Shown here: positions 60,737-64,000 of the stretch, piece by piece
How the letters are laid out: each line of letters starts with the position of its first letter
How positions within the stretch are numbered: position 1 is the first letter of the stretch
Assembly: GCA_002319965.1 (NCBI GenBank)
Contig: DCJQ01000013.1
Span: 20,376-84,375, forward strand
Direction of reading: 5' to 3'
From: Megasphaera sp. UBA1696
Lineage (GTDB): Bacteria > Bacillota > Negativicutes > Veillonellales > Megasphaeraceae
DNA length: 64,000 nucleotides
Made by a program: the position numbers and the translations under genes
The notes under the pieces: model-generated
The model's database searches: none
What the model was told of the DNA's origin: nothing
What the model saw: the letters and a program-made list of their open reading frames with translations, nothing else

Positions 60737-62191
60737 ATGAAAGATAATGAAGGCCTCGAAAAGAAGGTGGAAAAGGCCATTACCGAGGAACGGCGTTTTG
60801 AAGACCACCCTATAAAGCCAAACGCATTGGCTTTGATTCCCTTTGTCGTATTCATCGCCGTGTACTTGGGCAGCGGTATTATTCTCGATATGAGCGGCAT
60901 GGAAATGGCATTCTACCAATTCCCGGCCCCGCTGGCGGCGGCTATCGGTGCGATTACGGCATTTATCCTTATCCGGGACAGTAACTTTGACGAAAAATTT
61001 GAGACCTTTGTCAAAGGATGTGGTGATTCCAACATCATTATCATGTGCATCATTTACCTCATGGCCGGCGGCTTCGCGGCCACCTGTAAGGCGATGGGCG
61101 GCATCGACTCGACGGTCAATTTGGGCTTGACCTATATTCCGCCGGAATACTTGGCGGCCGGTGTCTTCGTCATCGCCAGCTTTATCGCCACGGCGACGGG
61201 GACATCCGTCGGCAGTGCGGCTGCCATCGGTCCTATTGCCGTAGCTGTCGCTGAAAAGGCCGGTATTCCGCTGCCGCTGATGATCGGATGCGTCATGGGC
61301 GGTATCATGCTCGGTGACAATCTCTCTATCATTTCCGATACGACCATCGCTTCCACGCGGACGCAAGGCTGCGCCATGAAAGATAAGTTCCGCCTTAATT
61401 TTTGGCTGACTCTGGTGCCGGCCATCTTGACCGTTATCTTGCTCGTGCTCTTTGGCGGTTCAGAGACGGCCGTCAGTGCCGGTGATCATCCCTTCAGCCT
61501 GATCAAAGTGCTGCCGTATCTCGTCGTTTTGGTGACGGCTGTTGCCGGGGCCAATGTGTTTGCGGTCCTCGTCGGCGGCACGCTTCTGGCAGGGGCTATC
61601 GGCCTCTTTTACGGAGATTTGTCGCCCTTGTCTTTTGCACAGGCGATTTACAAAGGCTTTTTAGGCATGACCGATATCTTCTTCCTGTCCATGTTGACCG
61701 GCGGCTTGGCGGCCATGGTCAACAAAGCCGGCGGCATCGCTTATCTCTTGACCACGGTCCAGCGCTTTATCAAGGATAAGAACTCTGCCGAACTGGGCAT
61801 TTCGGCGCTGGTATCCATTACCGATATTGCCACGGCCAATAATACGGTGTCCATCATCATCAACGGCGAAGTGGCCAAGCGCATTTGCTATAAGTTCCAC
61901 GTCGATCCCCGCCGCAGTGCGGCTTTATTGAGCACCTTCTCGACGATTTTTCAGGGCCTCGTTCCCTATGGGGCCCAGATGCTGATCATGGTCGGCTTTG
62001 CCAACGGCAAGGTATCGCCGCTGGAAGTCCTGCCGTACTGCTGGTTTATTTACCTCCTCGGCATTTCGGCGATTATTTCGATTTTTATTCCCTTCTCGGA
62101 CGGCTTTATCCGCAGGAATCCTTGGAATTTTGAGGCGCAAAAGCCCCAGAGTCAGGTTGACGGCTCGAATGAAAAGGCTGCGCTCTTGTAA
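60737..62191 (+). CDS. NhaC-family transporter, probable methionine (MetT-like) carrier
   Basis: 484 residues from the ATG at 60737, seven bases after AAAGGAG; an open frame from 60635 has no ribosome site. About ten to twelve helices from residue 28; family features ATATGTSVGSAAAIGPIAV, LGDNLSIISDTTIA and ITDIATANNTVSI. NhaC-family members include sodium/proton antiporters and predicted methionine transporters of the MetT group. The position beside methionine gamma-lyase, with matching promoters and LysR boxes, makes methionine uptake the best guess. A proton/sodium antiporter coping with the ammonia released is the alternative. Confidence 0.86.
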   Translation: MKDNEGLEKKVEKAITEERRFEDHPIKPNALALIPFVVFIAVYLGSGIILDMSGMEMAFYQFPAPLAAAIGAITAFILIRDSNFDEKFETFVKGCGDSNIIIMCIIYLMAGGFAATCKAMGGIDSTVNLGLTYIPPEYLAAGVFVIASFIATATGTSVGSAAAIGPIAVAVAEKAGIPLPLMIGCVMGGIMLGDNLSIISDTTIASTRTQGCAMKDKFRLNFWLTLVPAILTVILLVLFGGSETAVSAGDHPFSLIKVLPYLVVLVTAVAGANVFAVLVGGTLLAGAIGLFYGDLSPLSFAQAIYKGFLGMTDIFFLSMLTGGLAAMVNKAGGIAYLLTTVQRFIKDKNSAELGISALVSITDIATANNTVSIIINGEVAKRICYKFHVDPRRSAALLSTFSTIFQGLVPYGAQMLIMVGFANGKVSPLEVLPYCWFIYLLGISAIISIFIPFSDGFIRRNPWNFEAQKPQSQVDGSNEKAALL

Positions 62192-62210
62192 CGACGGAGC
62201 CTTACATGTA

Positions 62211-62250
62211 AAACAGCTCTTCCCGGCGGATGGGGAAGAGCTGTTTTTTA
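62211..62250. terminator. Terminator between NhaC-type and LysR genes
   Basis: AACAGCTCTTCCC (from 62212) pairs with GGGAAGAGCTGTT (62233-62245) and is followed by T residues; it lies between two convergent genes and the A-rich other side gives some reverse activity. Confidence 0.88.
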
Positions 62251-62256
62251 TGGCCT

Positions 62257-63255
62257 TTATTCTGACCGGTCTTTGGTGATGATGGTTTGGGCAATTCGTT
62301 CCGGTGCCTGTTTGGCCGGCTGACTTTCGGCGATGACGTGACTGTGAACTAAGGTTTTCTCGAGCTGTTCGATATAAGCCTTGGCGGCTAAGGGTAAGGG
62401 CGTCTCCTGTAGTTTAATCCAGCCGACGCGCATAATATCCAGCGGGTTTTTCATCGGAATCGAAACGATGGGCCATTTTCGATCGTTGCGGAATAAGATA
62501 CCCGTGCCGATGGTATAAGCATCGGTGGCGGCAATGACACTGAATAAGGTCGAACGGTCGGTCGTGCTGATTTCCCGTTCCGGTTTGATATCAGGAATGA
62601 TGACTTCTTCAGAAAACTGGTACGAATCTTCTTCCTGCGTATATTGAATATAAGGATAGGGCCGGAGCTGATCGATCGAAAGCGACGGGTACTTGGCCAA
62701 GGGATGATTGGCTTGGAGAAAGACGGACGGAGGGTAAGCAAAGAGCTCGGTGAATTTCAGTCTGTTTTTGCGCAGCGTCCGAGTCATGAATTTTTGGGTC
62801 ATCTTGGAGATGAAGATGATGCCGATTTGGCTGCGCTGGGTGACGACATCCTGAATGACCTGGGACGTACGGCCTTCTCGAAAGGTGATGGCATACTGCG
62901 GCTTTTTGGATAACGTCTGCAAGTAGTCCGTAAAGGCATCGACGGCAAACATATAGTGCTGGGACGAGATGGAAAGGCGCAGCTTGTTCTTACTTGGCTG
63001 ATGGGGATTGAAATGTTCCCGCAGATTGGTTGTCTGCTCGATGATATGATTGGCGTAATTGAGAAATTCCAGGCCTTCCGGTGTAAAGGTGATGCCGTGG
63101 CGGTTCCGTTCGAGGATGGTGATATGGAATTCTTTTTCGAGTTCTTTAATGGTCGTACTCAGGCTGGGCTGGGCAATAAAAAGAGCTTCAGCCGCAGCTG
63201 AGATGGAATTGTGTTTTGATAACTCAACGATGTAATAAAGCTGTTGCAGGGTCAT
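62257..63255 (-). CDS. LysR-family regulator of the methionine-catabolism locus
   Basis: 332 residues from the ATG at 63255, nine bases after AAGGAAG; a GTG three codons earlier overlaps that site. HTH MTLQQLYYIVELSKHNSISAA, IAQPSLSTTIKELE. Close paralogue of the LysR at 39853, sharing blocks in DNA-binding and effector domains (TDRSTLFSVIAATDAYTIGTG, FREGRTSQVIQDVVT). It ends convergently with the NhaC-type gene; megL and the carrier both have an ATAG-N7-CTAT box at the expected LysR position. Likely activator of both, effector possibly methionine or a product. The C-terminal 30 residues extend past the usual end. Confidence 0.92.
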   Translation of the reverse strand: MTLQQLYYIVELSKHNSISAAAEALFIAQPSLSTTIKELEKEFHITILERNRHGITFTPEGLEFLNYANHIIEQTTNLREHFNPHQPSKNKLRLSISSQHYMFAVDAFTDYLQTLSKKPQYAITFREGRTSQVIQDVVTQRSQIGIIFISKMTQKFMTRTLRKNRLKFTELFAYPPSVFLQANHPLAKYPSLSIDQLRPYPYIQYTQEEDSYQFSEEVIIPDIKPEREISTTDRSTLFSVIAATDAYTIGTGILFRNDRKWPIVSIPMKNPLDIMRVGWIKLQETPLPLAAKAYIEQLEKTLVHSHVIAESQPAKQAPERIAQTIITKDRSE

Positions 63256-63585
63256 AAAAGGCACTTCCTTCGTATAGTTGATGCAGTATGATGCTCCCGG
63301 TGATGATGGATAGTTTTATTTTAACAGAGTCGACGATACTTTTAAAGGAATGGCCTGGTGTATGGACCTCGGCGGCCCTATGAGTGGGTGCCCGATGGGT
63401 CGAAAACGGCTGTTCAGGGGAGGCGAACGGGCTGACCTTCGGGAACGAAGAGAGCGGCAGCGTGGTTTTTCTGAAAAGGAAAATCGTCCCTTTGTAAAAA
63501 ATTATAAAAAAATAGCTTGCAAAATATAGACGACCATGATAGAATAATTATCGTTGAGGCACTACGTGCCGATACAATGGCAAAC
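63256..63585. other. Non-coding region before the tRNA array
   Basis: 330 bases. No protein gene is supported; the short minus-strand frame at 63414-63611 overlaps the tRNA-Asp gene and is rejected. Holds the tRNA promoter at 63517-63545. Confidence 0.6.
63517..63545 (+). promoter_or_regulatory. Promoter for the tRNA array (TTGCAA-17-TAGAAT)
   Basis: TTGCAA at 63517-63522 and TAGAAT at 63540-63545 with a 17-base spacer, about 40 bases before the first tRNA. Confidence 0.6.
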
Positions 63586-63662
63586 GGCCCCGTGGTGTAG
63601 CGGTTTAACATGTCGCCCTGTCACGGCGAAGATCGTCAGTTCAAATCTGATCGGGGTCGCCA
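63586..63662 (+). tRNA. tRNA-Asp (anticodon GTC), copy 1
   Basis: 77 bases with the 3' CCA encoded. Acceptor GGCCCCG/CGGGGTC with one G-T pair, anticodon stem TCGCC/GGCGA, loop CTGTCAC with anticodon at 63620-63622, T-loop GTTCAAATC. Identical to copy 2. Confidence 0.95.
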
Positions 63663-63670
63663 TTTTTTTT

Positions 63671-63746
63671 GCTCAGGTAGCTCAGTCGGTAGAGCAGGGG
63701 ACTGAAAATCCCCGTGTCGGCGGTTCAATTCCGTCCCTGAGCACCA
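63671..63746 (+). tRNA. tRNA-Phe (anticodon GAA)
   Basis: 76 bases, CCA encoded. Acceptor GCTCAGG/CCTGAGC, anticodon stem GGGGA/TCCCC, loop CTGAAAA with anticodon at 63704-63706, T-loop GGTTCAATTCC. Confidence 0.95.
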
Positions 63747-63761
63747 ACAATATCATGTCAT

Positions 63762-63847
63762 GCGGTTGTGGCGGAATGGCAGACGCGCTACTTTGAGGGG
63801 GTAGTGAGCGTAAGCTCATGGGGGTTCAAGTCCCCCCAACCGCACCA
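63762..63847 (+). tRNA. tRNA-Leu (anticodon GAG)
   Basis: 86 bases, class II with a long variable arm (GTGAGCGTAAGCTCAT region) and encoded CCA. Acceptor GCGGTTG/CAACCGC. Anticodon stem CTACT/GGTAG, loop TTGAGGG gives GAG at 63795-63797. Confidence 0.92.
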
Positions 63848-63879
63848 TAGCTTCTCGTTGAGAAGCAGCGAATAGAAAC

Positions 63880-63956
63880 GGCCCCGTGGTGTAGCGGTTT
63901 AACATGTCGCCCTGTCACGGCGAAGATCGTCAGTTCAAATCTGATCGGGGTCGCCA
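63880..63956 (+). tRNA. tRNA-Asp (anticodon GTC), copy 2
   Basis: 77 bases, identical to the copy at 63586-63662, CCA encoded, anticodon at 63914-63916. It follows the tRNA-Leu after 32 bases, pointing to a tandem duplication of an Asp...Leu unit. Confidence 0.95.
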
Positions 63957-63979
63957 TATTCTTTTTTTTAATTTTATAT

Positions 63980-64000
63980 GCGGTTGTGGCGGAATGGCAG
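63980..64000 (+). tRNA. tRNA-Leu, 3'-truncated by window edge
   Basis: The last 21 bases equal the first 21 of the tRNA-Leu at 63762, so a second Leu gene probably starts here; the anticodon lies beyond the window. Confidence 0.8.

Noticed and set aside
1..64000. CRISPR array, insertion sequences, integrase or attachment sites
   Set aside because: No regular spaced repeats, transposase or integrase motifs were seen in any frame; duplicated tRNA genes at the end are not flanked by an integrase.

Overview
The window most likely comes from a Negativicutes member (a diderm Firmicute), probably a Megasphaera-like lactate and amino-acid fermenter. The supporting genes are Firmicutes-style operons with strong AGGAGG ribosome sites, a T-box trp leader, a homodimeric pyruvate:ferredoxin oxidoreductase, a LarA-type lactate racemase, an acyl-CoA dehydrogenase, a methionine gamma-lyase, a superoxide reductase, and a phosphoethanolamine transferase of the kind used on outer-membrane lipid A. 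The genus is inference.

Layout. (1) 1-7.2 kb: aromatic biosynthesis operon aroF(partial)-tyrA-aroB-aroA-aroC-pheA-aroE-aroK, tightly overlapping, with no dehydroquinase gene. (2) 7.4-22.5 kb: an accessory island built from shikimate-pathway-type enzymes. It has two LysR regulators, three extra shikimate/quinate-dehydrogenase paralogues, a TIM-barrel protein that could be a 3-dehydroshikimate dehydratase, a type I dehydroquinase, two flavin/[4Fe-4S] ene-reductase-type enzymes and three MFS transporters. It reads as two related half-clusters for uptake and anaerobic (probably reductive) use of quinate, shikimate or similar cyclohexane carboxylates. This is the best candidate for an undescribed system. 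(3) 22.6-29.6 kb: glnK-amtB behind a structured leader, an AEC transporter, an M20 amidohydrolase, a ClC channel and a secreted 3D-domain protein. (4) 29.7-39.3 kb: glmU-prs-pth, an MBL hydrolase, a superoxide reductase-glutathione peroxidase pair, and PFOR. (5) 39.8-49.5 kb: a LysR gene divergent from an HAAAP amino-acid permease, then trpEGDCFBA under a tryptophan T-box. (6) 49.7-58.8 kb: acyl-CoA dehydrogenase, dicarboxylate/amino-acid symporter, cupin, LarA, a two-gene AmmeMemoRadiSam pair and an EptA-like transferase. (7) 59.1-63.3 kb: methionine gamma-lyase, an NhaC-type (MetT-like) transporter and a LysR gene. (8) 63.5-64 kb: tRNA array Asp-Phe-Leu-Asp-Leu(cut).

How they work together. 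aroF to aroK make chorismate, tyrosine and phenylalanine precursors, and the trp operon takes chorismate to tryptophan under tRNA-Trp control. The accessory island would feed dehydroquinate and dehydroshikimate from outside and could dispose of NADH through its ene-reductases. A recurring palindrome, ATAG-N7-CTAT, lies about 65 bases upstream of the predicted transcription starts of four genes (the first island dehydrogenase, the HAAAP permease, megL and the NhaC-type transporter). All four stand beside or near LysR genes, which suggests a shared operator type.

All calls rest on reading the sequence and translations by eye. No database search or folding program was run.
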